This document shows, piece by piece, positions 45,480 to 58,301 of a stretch of DNA of 64,000 nt; position 1 is the stretch's first letter, and each line of letters begins with the position of its first letter. The position numbers and the translations under genes were made by a program. The stretch is taken from contig CM069871.1 in assembly GCA_036172665.1 (NCBI GenBank), forward strand, positions 4,092,001-4,156,000, given 5' to 3'. The DNA is from Prosopocoilus inquinatus (Eukaryota; Arthropoda; Insecta; Coleoptera; Lucanidae). The notes beneath the pieces are model-generated. The model did no database searches and was not told the origin of the DNA. It worked only from the letters and a program-made list of their open reading frames with translations.

Positions 45480-47640
45480 CGAGCAAAAAAAATCGAAACT
45501 CAAAACAAAATAAGTCCTAAGTCCAATTCAAGCAAATAAGACCTCAAAGTTAGCATCCGTTAAAAAAGAAAGAAAGAAAAAAATTAAAATCTCCTAAAAT
45601 TCAATTGGAGTTAAAGCCAACCCAGACGAAGTCAAACAATCTGAGCAAGAAAATCGAAACCCAAGAAAAAGTCCTAGGTCCACTCCAAGCAATTAAAAAC
45701 CTCAAACTTAACGCCGGTCGATGTGAGAAAAAAATTAAAATCTCAAAGCTCAATTGGGATTAGACCCAACCCAAGCAAGGCCAAGCCAGATGAAGTCGAT
45801 CTAATTTAAAGCAAGAAAATTACCAAAGCAAGAAAATCACCAAAGCAAGAAAATCAAAACTCAAGAAAAAGTCCTGCGTCCACTGCAAAAAAAAGCTCAA
45901 ACTTACCGCCAGTTAATCTGAAAAAAAAATTCAAATCTCTCAAAATGCAATTGGAGTTAAACCCAACGCAAGTTAGACCACAACCCAGACGAAGTCAATC
46001 AATCAGAGCAAGAAAATCAAAACACAAAAAAGTGCTAACGCCACTCCAAGCAAACAGAAGCTTAAACTTAACTTAAGAAAATTAAAATCTCTCTTAATTC
46101 AATTGGAATTAAACCTAATCCAAGCAAGGTTAACCCAGACGAAGTCAATCAAACCGAGAGCAAGAAAATCAAAACTCAAAAAAAGTGCTAACGCCACTCC
46201 AAGCAAACAGAAGCTTAAACTTAACTTCAAAAATTAAAATCTCTCTTAATTAAATTGAAATTAAACCCAACCCAAGGAAGGCCAACCCAAACGAAATCAA
46301 TCAATTCGAGCAAGAAAATCAAAACTCAAAAGAAAATTCTAAATCCACTCCAAGCAAACCAAGTCTGAAACTTAACTTAAAAAAATTAAAATCTCTCTTA
46401 ATTCAATTGGAATTAAACTCAATCCAAGCGAGGTCAACCCAGACGTAGTCAATCAATCCGAGAAGGAAAATAAAAGCTCAAAATAAGTCCTAAATCCACT
46501 ACAAGCAAATGAAACTTTATCTTAACATCGCTTGTTTTGAGAAAAAAAATTATAATCTCTCAAAATCAATTAATACTAAACCCTACTCAAGCAAAGTCCT
46601 TTCCAGACGAATCCGTGCAAGAAACTCAAAACTCAAAAAGTGTTTTAAGTTCACCCTAAGCAAGCAAAACTTCAGACTTAACACCAGGCAATCTGAAAAA
46701 AAAAATTAAATCTCTCAAATTCAATCCAACCCGAGCAAGGTTAACCCAGACGAAATCAATCAAACCGAGAGCAAGAAAACTGAAACTCAAAAACGTACTG
46801 ACGCCACTTCAAGCAAACAAAAGCTTAAACTTAACTTAAGAAAAAATTAAAATCTTTCTTAATTCAACTGGAATTAAACCCAACCCAAGCAAGGCCAACC
46901 CAGACGAAGTAAATCAAACCGAGCAAGAAGACCGAAATTTAAGAAAAAAATCCTAAATCCACTCCAAACAAACAAAACCTCAAACTTAACTTAAAAAGTT
47001 AAAATCTCTCTTAATTCTTAACTTAACACCACTTATTTTGAGAAAAAAAATTATAATCAACTCAAGCAAAGCCCTTTCCAGACGAAGTCAATCAATCCGT
47101 GCGAGGAATTCAAAACTCAGAAAGTGTCTTAAGTTCACCCTAAGCAAGCAAAACTTCAGACTTAACACCAGTCAATCTGAGAAAAAAAATTAAATCTCTC
47201 AAATTCAATTCGAGTTAAACCCACCCCAAGCAAGGTTAACCCAGACGAAATCAATCAAACCGAGAGTAAGAAAATCAAAACTCAAAAAAGTGCTAACGCC
47301 ATTCCAAGCAAACAAAAGCTTAAACTTAACTTAAAAAAAAATAAAATCTTTCTTAATTCAACTGGAATTAAACCCAACCCAAGCAAGGCCAACCCAGACG
47401 AAGTAAATCAAACCGAGCAAGAAGACCGAAATTTAAGAAAAAAATCCTAAATCCACTCCAAACAAACAAAACCTCAAACTTAACTTAAAAAGTTAAAATC
47501 TCTCTTAATTCTTAACTTAACACCACTTATTTTGAGAAAAAAAATTATAATATCTCAAAATTCAATTGGAATTAAACCCCACCCAAAAAGAGTCAATCCA
47601 ATTAAATTAAAACATAAAACCCAAAATAATTAAAATTGAT
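45480..47640 (+). repeat. A-rich tandem repeat, ~150 bp unit, roughly 13-14 diverged copies
   Basis: The core words are 'gagcaagaaaatcaaaactcaaaa', 'tgctaacgccactccaagcaaac', 'cttaaacttaactt.aaaaattaaaatctctcttaattcaattggaattaaacccaacccaagcaaggccaacccagacgaagtcaatcaa'. They recur about every 145-190 bp (for example 46,005, 46,157 and 46,305). A larger duplicated block is visible: about 46,840-47,055 reappears at about 47,325-47,550. The plus strand is strongly A-rich and G/T-poor. Confidence 0.88.
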
Positions 47641-47875
47641 TCTAATCTAAATTCATTTGAAATTGAAACTAAACGAATACAGTCCAAGCAGGCCCGGTCT
47701 AGCTCAACTAAAACCGAAATTTAAAATATTTAAAAGTGAAATAAAATGAAAATCATCATAACAAAGACTAATTAAATCTGAATGTAAGGGAAAACAGACC
47801 AACTCTTGCGAAGTCGATACAAACGATGTAGGTAAGGCAAACCTAAGCGAACCCTACTGAATTCAATTCAACTCA
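47641..47875 (+). repeat. A-rich transition between two arrays
   Basis: This has the same compositional style as both neighbours ('aattaaaat', 'caaacctaagcgaac', 'aattcaattcaactca') but no clear register with either period. Confidence 0.6.
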
Positions 47876-50800
47876 ACGTAAAAAGAAAAACGTTATAATT
47901 CAAACGAATTAAATCTAAATTTAATTAAACACAAAATCTGGCCAACCCAGGCGAATTCGATACAATCGACACAAATAAGGCAAACCCAAGCACTCTACTG
48001 AATTCAATTCAACTCAGCCTAACTAAAAAATTAAAAGGAAATTAAAAAGAAAACACTGTTTTTACTTTTAATTTATCATTAATACAGAATACCGCACAGT
48101 AAAGGCTGACCATTTCAAACATTTAGAAATTTAAAACTGAAGATAAAAAAAATCAAACCGGAAAAAGTATCTAAATTTAATAATTAGAATTGAACCGCGA
48201 CAAAGACAACTAACCACAGCGGTTTCAGTTTCTGACTCACGATCAGCCAAACCCAAAATTTGAACTCAAGACTCAAAATTCAATGCTAATTAACTTAGAC
48301 AAAAAAATTAAATTTTAACTGAAAGCCTAGTTTATTAAGTCAAACAAATTCAAAATTCAAATTCGAAACACAAGTAATTAAAATGTACAAGTTAAAGGAA
48401 ACAAATACTGACACTGAAAATTCAAATAAAAAAAAAACTCGAGTCAATTCGGGCGAAGTCAGTTCTACCGAAGCAAAGCGAACTCGACCGAATTCGATTG
48501 AACTCAACTAAAAAAAAAATTTAAACTTAATAATAAAATCATTTAAAAGTGAACGTAAACCAACACAATCCAGTCTAACTCAACTACATACGGAATTCAA
48601 ACTCAAAACTCAAAATATTAAAAAGTACAAGTTAAGAAAACAATTACAACTCATAAAACATAAAACTCAAAATTTTTAAAAAATATAACCAAGCCGGGCG
48701 AAGCAATCGACTCGAAACAAGGCAAAGCAAAGCGAATTCTGTCGAATTCAACTCAACCTAAGTAAATAATTAAAACTTTAAACCTAAAAAGAATTAAAAT
48801 TTACTTGAATTTAAAAAAAATTAAGCCTGAAAAATAATTTGCATGGATTTAGAGTTGAATGTAAGCAAAGCGAGCCCAGTTTAATTCAACCAAACCGAAA
48901 ATTCAAAGTCAAGCTTCAAAATAAACTAAAAAGAGAAAGTTGCAATTAAAGAAAGAATTAAAACCCCAGTGGATTCAACTCTAATAAACGTAGGTAAAAA
49001 ATTAAAAGTTAAAACTCGAGGCAATCAAAAAAAAAATTAAACCTGAAAAATAATTTGTATGTATTAAGAGTTGAACGTAAGCAAAGCGAGTCCAGTTGTT
49101 TAACTAAACCAAACTCAAGATTCAAGTTCAAACCTCGGGAAACCAAAAAGAGAAAGTTCCAATTCGAGAAAAAAAAAATAAAACTCAATGGATTCAACTC
49201 TAACATACGTAGGTGAAAAATTAGAAGTCAAAACTCGAAGCAATTAAAAACCACAACTCAAAAAAAAAAAACGTAACCTGAAAAGGAATCTAAATTTAAT
49301 TAATAAAGACAACCCAAACGTGTTCAGTTTAACTCCCAACCAAACCCCCAAAGCTCAAATTCAAAACCCAACGAATTAAAAAGTAAAGCGGATACAATTC
49401 AAAAAAAAGGAAATTAAAACTCAAAATTACAGGATAACTGAAACCTAAAAAGAAAAACATTACAATTCAAACGAATTAAATCTAAATTTAATTAAACACA
49501 AAATCTGGCCAACCTAGGCGAATTCGATACAATCGACACAAATAAGGCAAACCCAAGCACTCTACTGAATTCAATTCAACTCAGCCTAACTAAAAAAATA
49601 AAATGAAATTAAAAAAGACACTGTTTTTACTTTTAATTTATCATTAATACAGAATACCGCACAGTAAAGGCCGACCAATTCGAACATTTAAAAATTTAAA
49701 ACTGAAGATAAAAAAAATCAAACCGGAAAAAGTATCTAAATTTAATAATTAGAATTGAACCGCGACAAAGACAACTAACCACAGCGTCTTCAGTTTCTGA
49801 CTCACAATCAGCCAAACCCAAAATTCGAACTCAAGACTCAAAATTCAATGCAAATTAACTTAGACAAAAAAATTAAATTTTAACTGAAAGCCTAGTTTAT
49901 TAAGTTAATCAAATTCAAAATTCAAATTCGAAACACAAGGAATTAAAATGTACAAGTTAAAGGAAACAAATACTGACACTGAAAATTCAAATAAAAAAAA
50001 AAAAAACTTGAGTCAATTCGGGCGAAGTCAGTTCTACCGAGGCAAAGCGAACTCGACCGAATTCGATTGAACTCAACTAAAAAAAAAAAAAAAAAATTAA
50101 AACTTAATAATAAAATCATTTAAAAGTGAACGTAAACCAACACAATCCAGTCTAACTCAACTGCATACGAAATTCAAACTCAAAACTCAAAATATTAAAA
50201 AGTAAAAGTTAAGAAAACAATTACAACTCATAAAACATAAAACTCAAAATTTTTAAAAAATATAACCAAGCCGTGCGAAGCAATCGACTCGAAACAAGGC
50301 AAGGCAAAGCGAATTCTGTCGAATTCAACTCAACCTAAGTAAATCATTAAAACTTTAAACCTAAAAAGAATTAAAATTTACTTGAATTTAAAAAAAATTA
50401 AGCCTGAAAAATAATTTGCATGGATTTAGAGTTGAATGTAAGCAAAGCGAGCCCAGTTTAATTCAACCAAACCGAAAATTCAAAGTCAAGCTTCAAAATA
50501 AACTAAAAAGAGAAAGTTACAATTAAAGAAAGAATTAAAACCCCAGTGGATTCAATTTTAATAAACGTAGGTAAAAAATTAAAAGTTAAAACTCGAGGCA
50601 ATCAAAAAAAAAAAATTAAACCTGAAAAATAATTTGCATGTATTAAGAGTTGAACGTAAGCAAAGCGAGTCCAGTTGTTTAACTAAACCAAACTCAAGAT
50701 TCAAGTTCAAACCTCGGGAAACCAAAAAGAGAAACTTCCAACTCGAGAAAAAAAAATTAAACTCAATGGATTCAACTCTAATATACGTAGGTGAAAAATT

Positions 50801-52558
50801 AGAAGTCAAAACTCGAAGCAATTAAAAACCACAACTCAAAAAAAAAAAACGTAACCTGAAAAGGAATCTAAATTTAATTAATAAAGACAACCCAAACGTG
50901 TTCAGTTTAACTCCCAACCAAACCCCCAAAGCTCAAATTCAAAACCCAACGAATTAAAAAGTAAAGCGGATACAATTCAAAAAATAAAATAAAACTCAAA
51001 ATTACAGGATAACTAAAACCTAAAAAGAAAAACATTACAATTCAAACGAATTAAATTTAAATTTAATTAAACACAAAATCTGGCCAACCCAGGCGAATCA
51101 CTCTACTGAATTCAATTCAACTCAGCCTAACTAAAAAATTAAAAGGAAATTAGAAAAACACTGTTTTTACTTTTAATTTATCATTAATACAGAATACCGC
51201 ACAGTAAAGGCTGACCATTTCAAACATTTAGAAATTTAAATCTGAAGATAAAAAAAATCAAACCGGAAAAAGTATCTAAATTTAATAATTAGAATTGAAC
51301 CGCGACAAGGACAACTAACTCCAGCGGTCTCAGATTAACTCACAATCAGCCAAACCCAAAATTCGAACTCAAGACTCAGAATTCAATGCAAATTAATTTA
51401 GACAAAAAAATTAAATTTTAACTGAAAGCCTAGTTTATTAAGTCAATCAAATTCAAAATTCCAATTCGAAACACGAGGAATTAAAATGTACAAGTTAAAG
51501 GAAACAAATACTGACACTGAAAATTCAAATAAAAAAAAAACTTGAGTCAATTCGGGCGAAGTCAGTTCTACCGAAGCAAAGCGAACTCGACCGAATTCGA
51601 TTGAACTCAACTAAAAAAAAAAAAAAAAATTAAAACTTAATAATAAAATCATTTAAAAGTGAACGTAAACCAACACAATCCAGTCTAACTCAACTGCGTA
51701 CGAAATTCAAACTCAAAACTCAAAATATTAAAAAGTAAAAGTTAAGAAAACAATTACAACTCATAAAACATAAAACTCAACATTTTTAAAAAATATAACC
51801 AAGCCGGGCGAAGCAATCGACTCGAAACAAGGCAAGGCAAAGCGAATTCTGTCGAATTCAACTCAACCTAAGTAAATCATTAAAACTTTAAACCTAAAAA
51901 GAATTAAAATTTACTTGAATTTAAAAAAAATTAAGCCTGAAAAATAATTTGCATGGATTTAGAGTTGAATGTAAGCAAAGCGAGCCCAGTTTAATTCAAC
52001 CAAACCGAAAATTCAAAGTCAAGCTTCAAAATAAACTAAAAAGAGAAAGTTACAATTAAAGAAAGAATTAAAACCCCAGTGGATTCAATTTTAATAAACG
52101 TAGGTAAAAAATTAAAAGTTAAAACTCGAGGCAATAAAAAAAAAAAAAATTAAACCTGAAAAATAATTTGTATGTATTAAGAGTTGAACATAAGCAAAGC
52201 GAGTCCAGTTGTTTAACTAAACCAAACTCAGGATTCAAGTTCAAACCTCGAGAAACTAAAAAGAGAAAGTTCCAACTCGAGAAAAAAAAATTAAACTCAA
52301 TGGATTCAACTCTAACATACGTAGGTGAAAAATTAGAAGTCAAAACTAGAAGCAATTAAAAACCACAACTCAAAAAAAAAAACGTAACCTGAAAAGGAAT
52401 CTAAATTTAATTAATAAAGACAACCCAAACGTGTTCAGTTTAACTCCCAACCGAACCCCCAAAGCTCAAATTCAAAACCCAACGAATTAAAAAGTAAAGC
52501 GGATACAATTCAAAAAAAAAAAAAAAATTAAAACTCAATATTACAGGATAACTAAAAC
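47876..52558 (+). repeat. Tandem triplication of a ~1.55 kb A-rich unit
   Basis: Marker 'cactgtttttacttttaatttatcattaatacagaataccgcacagtaaagg' starts at 48,053, 49,619 and 51,159, so spacings are 1566 and 1540 bp. Units are about 47,876-49,441, 49,442-51,014 and 51,015-52,558. The third lacks a ~40 bp piece near 51,097. Inside each unit a ~260 bp block ('gattcaactctaa.a.acgtaggt.aaaaatta.aagt.aaaactcga') is itself duplicated. Differences are mainly in poly-A length and scattered substitutions. The 60-80 codon frames recurring at 49,009, 50,579 and 52,119 (minus) are products of the triplication. Confidence 0.95.
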
Positions 52559-54170
52559 TAAGATCAATCCAGGTGAAATCAACTCAACCAAAGCAAAGCA
52601 AACTGAACCGAAATCAACTCAACTCAACTTCCATAAAAAATGAACACTTAAAACACAAAAAAATTTGAACTCGCAACTTCTTCGGCTCTGTTAATTTTGT
52701 GAAAACGCTTACTTTATTTATGTTAGTAGTGCTGACAATAAACTCTATTTTATCGTTGAAACTATTGATGCCGGTAAAATTGCCAGGCAATTTAAAGTCG
52801 CCTAACATTCAATAATATCTGCATGACAACACGAAAACAATGGGCAATTTTGAAGTGCTTAAAAGTTATCGCATTTTCGAATTTCTTTGTGTACACAAAT
52901 GGTTATGCTTAAAGGAAACATCAAAGTAAAACATTCCTTTGTAAACGACATGAAAATAAACGGCATTAGGATTATGACATTTTTTATAATAAAAGCTAAG
53001 AAGCCTCTTCTTGTCATCAATTTTCTTTTGATCGTTGTCCCTGTGTTTCTCATTTTTTTTCTTTCTTTTCTACATGGTTACCACTAACGTCAATCAATAG
53101 TTAAGACTAAGAAAGTGAAGTTTAATGTAGAGGGTGTTTTTTTTTTTTTTTTAATTTATAATCATGTGAAATTGGACTTATTTTAAAACAAGTTCAGGAT
53201 GGGCGTGTTTTCGTTAAGATAAGATAGCCCGTTCAAATTTCACGGAAAGAATTGATAAAATTAATTAATTAATTAATTTCCGTTACCATGCCATCAAAAA
53301 AGAATTACGAAAGGCTTGACCTTGGAAATCAAAAGGCAAGCTTTAAAATTCATTAGCTCTCATCGTTGCTTTCGGTGTAAGTTTGATATTTTAAAGTTTT
53401 GAAATTAATTCCAATTCTAATTGTAAATAAAAAGCAGACATTAAAACAGTATGTATTTATTTTTCGAACTCACGGTACATATTACCAAACAAAGTAAACT
53501 CTGGTACGTTTCTGGCACGTATAATAAACGAAAACCAAGGTGATTTCAAGTGACATACCTGCAGGATACAGGCTTCGCATAATGTTAACGTTGACGCTGG
53601 TCGTAAACCATTAACTTTAGTGTGCGTGACAATTATATGTTGTAATTTATTGTGATAAAATCGCATGTCTAGTAATAAATGTATTTAACGTATTCGTCCC
53701 GGCCGGTGATAATGACAACGCAAATGACGAAATTTATTTGGCTGTTATGTCATGGTGTTAAGCAGCGAACGCTCAACCGGTTATTTATGATCGGAGATCG
53801 GAATCACATATGTCGACGTCATCATGTGAACGGCGCAGCGTACTCAATCGACGTTATTGTGAAGATCTCGCGTAAACCAATTTGGAAGTCGGGGGGATCA
53901 AATTCCCCCAAAGTATTTTGAAACGGAGGGCACAATATTTTAATTTGATTAAAAATCTTTATAAACAAGCCTCTTGATGACGTCCAAATATGCGATTCCG
54001 ATCTCTGTTTATGACTAACGGCGATTTTCAGCATTTCTTCAGTTATTTAAGAAGAAATAAAAACTGTTCGACTGCGATCAAGTTAATTCACAACTGCATG
54101 ATTTTATCTATTTATTTCTGGTGAAAATAAAAAGGCCCTTGCCTTTTTTTTTCTTCTCGGGGAGTTTTCG
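52559..54170. other. Unique AT-rich DNA without a supported gene
   Basis: It contains a long poly-T (about 53,138-53,152) preceded by 'agagggtgtt', and a TTAA reiteration at 53,262-53,280. Opposed short frames at 52,859-53,087 overlap on both strands, which argues against either being real. Confidence 0.5.
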
Positions 54171-54173
54171 TTC

Positions 54174-54566
54174 GTGTTTAAGAACTCGGAAGAGGCGTAC
54201 AGGAGCGAAATAATTAATGAAATAAAGCGGCGCAAGTGCTTCGATGAATTTCTGGCGTTGCAGAGAGAGAGAGAGAGAGAGAGAGAGTCCGGCGAATCCC
54301 GTATTACAAATTTAATTTGTAACTCCATCTTCGAATTGAGAAATGGGAGCGCCGAACAACCCAATTTCGGTCTCTGGAGTGTGAAACTCGCTGAACTTGC
54401 GGAGCCGAGGACGTGGACCACTGTAACCGACGTACACATTTTAACAAGATTTATTTACTATAAGTTTTGCTATGATAATGTTTATCTTTCGAATACTTTT
54501 TATTGTGTATCAGATTTTATTAGAAAGTTGCAGGAAAAAAAATACTACGAAAGTGTTCAATCCTAA
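54174..54566 (+). other. 130-codon open frame of doubtful coding status
   Basis: This is the longest open frame here not explained by a repeat or mobile element. It reads MFKNSEEAYRSEIINEIKRR, then a (GA)n microsatellite (54,262-54,288) encoding RERERERE, then a mixed hydrophilic sequence ending in KKYYESVQS. An overlapping minus-strand frame of 111 codons covers most of it. I see no domain, signal peptide or splice context. The N-terminal third is charged and could be a decayed exon, but chance is as likely. Confidence 0.2.
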
Positions 54567-54693
54567 TTAACATGGTTCATGTTTCGCAGTCACCTTAGGT
54601 TGTTCACATTCTGACAAAAAGTTTTCCGATTTACTGACCTACTTGTTTGCAGTTAGAAAAAGAAAGAAAACTCTAAGTATACAAATCTAAAGC

Positions 54694-54860
54694 TCGGAAT
54701 TCCTCCACGTTCGCCAGTCGCCAACGATTCCGACCGAGCATCGGCAACCAATCTATCTAAATAAATTCGTTTATACTGATGCGAGATACTCTATCACCTG
54801 ATTGGTTATCCATACTCGGTGGCGGTCACTGGCGATCGGCAAACGTGGAAGAAAACCGCC
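54694..54860. mobile_element. MITE-like element, ~167 bp, copy 1
   Basis: The left arm 'ttcctccacgttcgccagtcgccaacgattccgaccgagcatcgg.aaccaatc' pairs with the reverse complement of the right arm ('ttcttccacgtttgccgatcgccagtgaccgccaccgagtatgg.taaccaatc'), giving imperfect TIRs of about 54 bp. No coding capacity. Confidence 0.7.
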
Positions 54861-55361
54861 CTTAAGAAAGTTAACAGATAATGTGTAATTAATTGACAAT
54901 GAGAGATTGTTGAAGTAAAGGTGGGAGACACTTAGTTAAATACAGTTTATAAGAAACTTGAATGAAAGCAGAATTGTTGGATCTTGGAGGACGATTCGCT
55001 GTCGCCAATTCGCCGTCGCCGACTCGCCGTACGCACAGGGTGATTTCGAAAGTATTTCCACCCCGTTTAAGTTTTTTATTTTTGATCTTAGAGAGACATG
55101 TTTAATACCAAAATTATACAGACTAATTCATGGTTTCTGCTGATGTTTACAGAAAAACAAAAGCACATCGCGTAACTGAGATGTTGTGCTTTTTTTTTAC
55201 ACGGAGCAGTCGGTATATCTATACAAGTTTCAATCGTAATTAACATGGTTCATGTTTCGCAGTCACCTTAGGTTATTCACATTCTGACAAAAAGTTTTCC
55301 GATTTACTGACCTACTTCAGTTAGAAAAAGAAAGAAAACTCTAGGTATACAAATCTAAAGC

Positions 55362-55528
55362 TCGGAATTCCTCCACGTTCGCCAGTCGCCAACGATTCCG
55401 ACCGAGCATCGACATCCAATCTATCTAAATAAATTCGTTTATACTGATGCGAGATACTCTATCACCTGATTGGTTATCCATACTCGGTGGCGGTCACTGG
55501 CGACCGGCAAACGTGGAAGAAAACCGCC
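55362..55528. mobile_element. MITE-like element, ~167 bp, copy 2
   Basis: This is the copy of the 54,694-54,860 element carried in the second unit of the 0.67 kb tandem duplication. It arose by the duplication, not by a separate insertion, because the flanks are also duplicated. Confidence 0.7.
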
Positions 55529-55896
55529 CTTAAGAAAGTTAACAGATAATGTGTAATTAATTGACAATGAGAGATTGTTGAAGTAAAGGTCGGAGACACT
55601 TAGTTAAATACAGTTTATAAGAAACTTGAATGAAAGCAGAATTGTTGGATCTTGGAGGACGATTCGCTGTCGCCAATTCGCCGTCGCCGACTCGCCGTAC
55701 GCACAGGGTGATTTCGAAAGTATTACCACCCCGTTTAAGTTTTTTATTTTTGATCTTAGAGAGAAATGTTTAATACCAAAATTATACAGACCAATTCATA
55801 GTTTCTGCTGATGTTTATAGAAAAACAAAAGCACATCGCATAACCGAGATGTTGTGCTTTTTTTACACGGAGCAGTCGGTATATCTATACGAGTTT

Positions 55897-56640
55897 GGAT
55901 CCCAAATAAAATTCTGATAACACTTTCTCTTTCTAAAAAAAATAATGTTCTTGTAAAATGAGTTATTTTCGAGATATGTATTTGTTTTAGTAGTATCAGT
56001 GCGTAAAGAGAGTGAAACATCGTTTCTTTGACAAAGTCTTGCGATTTATTTGAACAAAGTTTTAAACAAAAATTAAAAAAAAAGACGGAAGATTATTGTT
56101 TTAATTAAAAAAATGCAGTTTCATAAAACTTTTGGAAATATTTTCTTACAGGATTTATTTATAACATGTGCGAAGAAAAATAAACTGTTTAGAATATTTG
56201 TTTTTCTTACCATCAAAATTTAAAATTTATTTAATATATTTCTCTGGCAAAAATGTTTTTGATTTCCATTAATAAAATACATTATGCTTTTTATCCAACA
56301 CCTGTTTATTATGAAGGCACAAAAATGCCGATTTTGAATATATCACGAGGTCTATAAGACACTAGTGGAATTCTGAACCCATAATTAAACTGTTCTTCAT
56401 AATCAGCATTATTATGGCTTCGCAATGACCAGGGGCTGGATAAAACTTTGTTTTCCACTCGTGCCTTAACAGCAGATAAGTCACTTGTATAATAAATAGC
56501 TGTTTTTCCATCACGTCTAAAATATTCCATAAGATTTCTTTTTCTATTTGTTTTTCTGTAAACATTGAAAAACTTTGAATTAGTCTGTACACGTTTTGTA
56601 ATAAACATTCGAAAGCCTTTTAAAGCTTATCAACAAGTGG
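55897..56640. other. AT-rich DNA, 99-codon minus-strand frame not recognised
   Basis: A minus-strand frame at 56,309-56,608 encodes a fairly protein-like string (EYFRRDGKTAIYYTSDLSAV, then EEQFNYGFRIPLVSYRPRD). Composition is less A/T-biased at codon positions than in the flanks, but I know no family with these motifs, and a second minus frame overlaps it. It could be part of an unidentified mobile element lying between the GTCGCC-rich blocks on either side. Confidence 0.25.
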
Positions 56641-56647
56641 AATAAAA

Positions 56648-56798
56648 GTAACTGGCGACGGCAAGTTGGACCAAATCGCCGACGACGAATTATGTCGACG
56701 GCGAATTGGCGATGGCCAATAGGCGACGATGAGTCGACGACGGCGAATTGGCCAATCGGCGAGGATAAGTCGTCGACGACGGCGAATCGTCCCATTTC
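56648..56798 (-). repeat. GTCGCCGAATTCGCC-type minisatellite, inverted relative to 54.99 and 55.66 kb
   Basis: In reverse complement the block reads 'gggacgattcgccgtcg...ccaattcgccgtcgtcgac', a loose reiteration of CGCCGTCG/AATTCGCC words. The same words in plus orientation are at about 54,989-55,033 and 55,657-55,701 ('ggacgattcgctgtcgccaattcgccgtcgccgactcgccg'). Opposed orientation suggests terminal blocks of a foldback-like element. Confidence 0.6.
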
Positions 56799-56799
56799 T

Positions 56800-58300
56800 A
56801 GAATTATTCGCTTGTGACTTGCAACATTTAATAAACATGTTCCTCCTGTTTTATTTAAACGACTAACAACAACATCTGCAGATAAATATTTACCTTTCCG
56901 GGAATATAAAAACTTTGTCAGGTTTTTTATTCTCCTTTAATCCTACTCTCAATAAATTTATGTTTCCAATTGATTAAAAAAAAAAAGAATGTGATATAAG
57001 TGAAAATAGTTTCCGATTATTTAGTTACACAGCCAGTTGGGTCTTCTCTGACTACAAAATGAATGAAGAAGGAGACGAAACATCTAATAAATCGGTCGCA
57101 GCCGCAACCAGTAATTCTGAATACAAAACTCAATCCAACCGGCGATGTTGAATAATTAATTGAAGAAGGCTGGACAAGCTTTGAAAGCATAGAGCGTGAG
57201 TGAAAATTAACTGAATTTTATTTATTTTTTTTATTTACTTTAACACGAAAGAAGACCATTTAATTATAGCATTTGGGCTCATAGCTTTTTCATTTGGCTT
57301 AAACATTGAAACATGACCGAATTAAAACAAATGAATTAAGACCCGTATTTTCTAATAATTAACACAGTCCATGCAAATCCAGATTAAAATTTGTTATAAG
57401 CATTCGGTATAAAATTTACCTGATCTGTGCGCGGTATAGTTTGTAGATAATTTGAATCTACCGCGTGAATTTAAACGTGACAAGTACGGCGCCAAATTTA
57501 AACTATTCTCAATCATTCAACTCTGTGTATTTAGGTCACATTAAAGCAAAAATAGGTGTAATGCTGGAAGGAATGCAAGACCCTAGATGAGGAGCAAAAC
57601 TTTAAATTCGGCCAAAGAGGATGTTATGCATTTGGTAAATTGATTAATGTTTGATTAGGGCAAGTTACACAAAAAAAAAATAGAAGAAATTAGAAGAAAA
57701 CATGATTGATTGACTTGCTTTCAACTGAAACTGTTGCTGAACGCTTAAACAAGTCCTGTAAATTTCTGTTACTTGAAGATGGCATAACTCACGCATAAAA
57801 ACAAAACTCAAAGGTCCTTAATTGCAATTGTGATGATTCAATTATTAACTATTTTACAATTAAAAGAACTTCTAACATCAGGTCATAAAATCCCTTAGAC
57901 TTTGGAAGTGTAATCGCATTTTTTCTGAGTGCATTAATCAAAATGACATTTCCTTTAACCGACACATGTCAAATATTATAAGAAAAGTCTTGCCTTTACA
58001 CAACCAGGGTCTAGTTTAAGCTCAGGTGTTTGTTGATAAAAATAAATAGGAAATTAAATTGTAGTAGAGAAATGAACTGTGAACTTTCCTTTCCATATTG
58101 CAAAGTTCATTAAACTTCTTAACCAATTCCAACTGTTGCCTTCCGAAGAAGGTCATAAATATCTAATTTTTAAAATAATGAAATTTGCTTGCATTTAAGT
58201 CTGACGCACTCTAACTGACGTGTATTTATGCACCGGGTGTGCACTCGGAGTATCTCTCCCTTCTTCTTAAGTACGCACTCAGTGCGTCGATAAAAATCCT
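56800..58300. other. Unique AT-rich DNA without a supported gene
   Basis: Only short frames occur, for example a 30-codon start MNEEGDETSNKSVAAATSNS at about 57,061. A nearly self-complementary 'cgcactcagtgcg' lies at about 58,274, just before the long hairpin. Nothing else is recognised. Confidence 0.45.
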
Positions 58301-58301
58301 T

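Larger units (their letters stand above)
54558..55896 (+). repeat. Tandem duplication, ~0.67 kb unit
   Basis: Unit 1 (54,558-55,230) and unit 2 (55,231-55,896) start with 'caatc.taattaacatggttcatgtttcgcagtcaccttaggtt' and end with 'cacggagcagtcggtatatctatac.agttt'. They are almost identical, apart from a few substitutions, a ~6 bp loss after 'gacctactt', and poly-T length. This is a recent duplication. The 61-codon frame in each (54,958 and 55,626) is duplicated with it and has no recognised domain. Confidence 0.96.

Noticed and set aside
49009..52359. Recurring 63-80 codon frames
   Set aside because: They are copies of one segment in the 1.55 kb triplication and are open on both strands because of A-rich composition.
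56580..56838. Arg- and Ile-rich minus-strand frames
   Set aside because: They come from the GTCGCC minisatellite, and two frames overlap in different phases.
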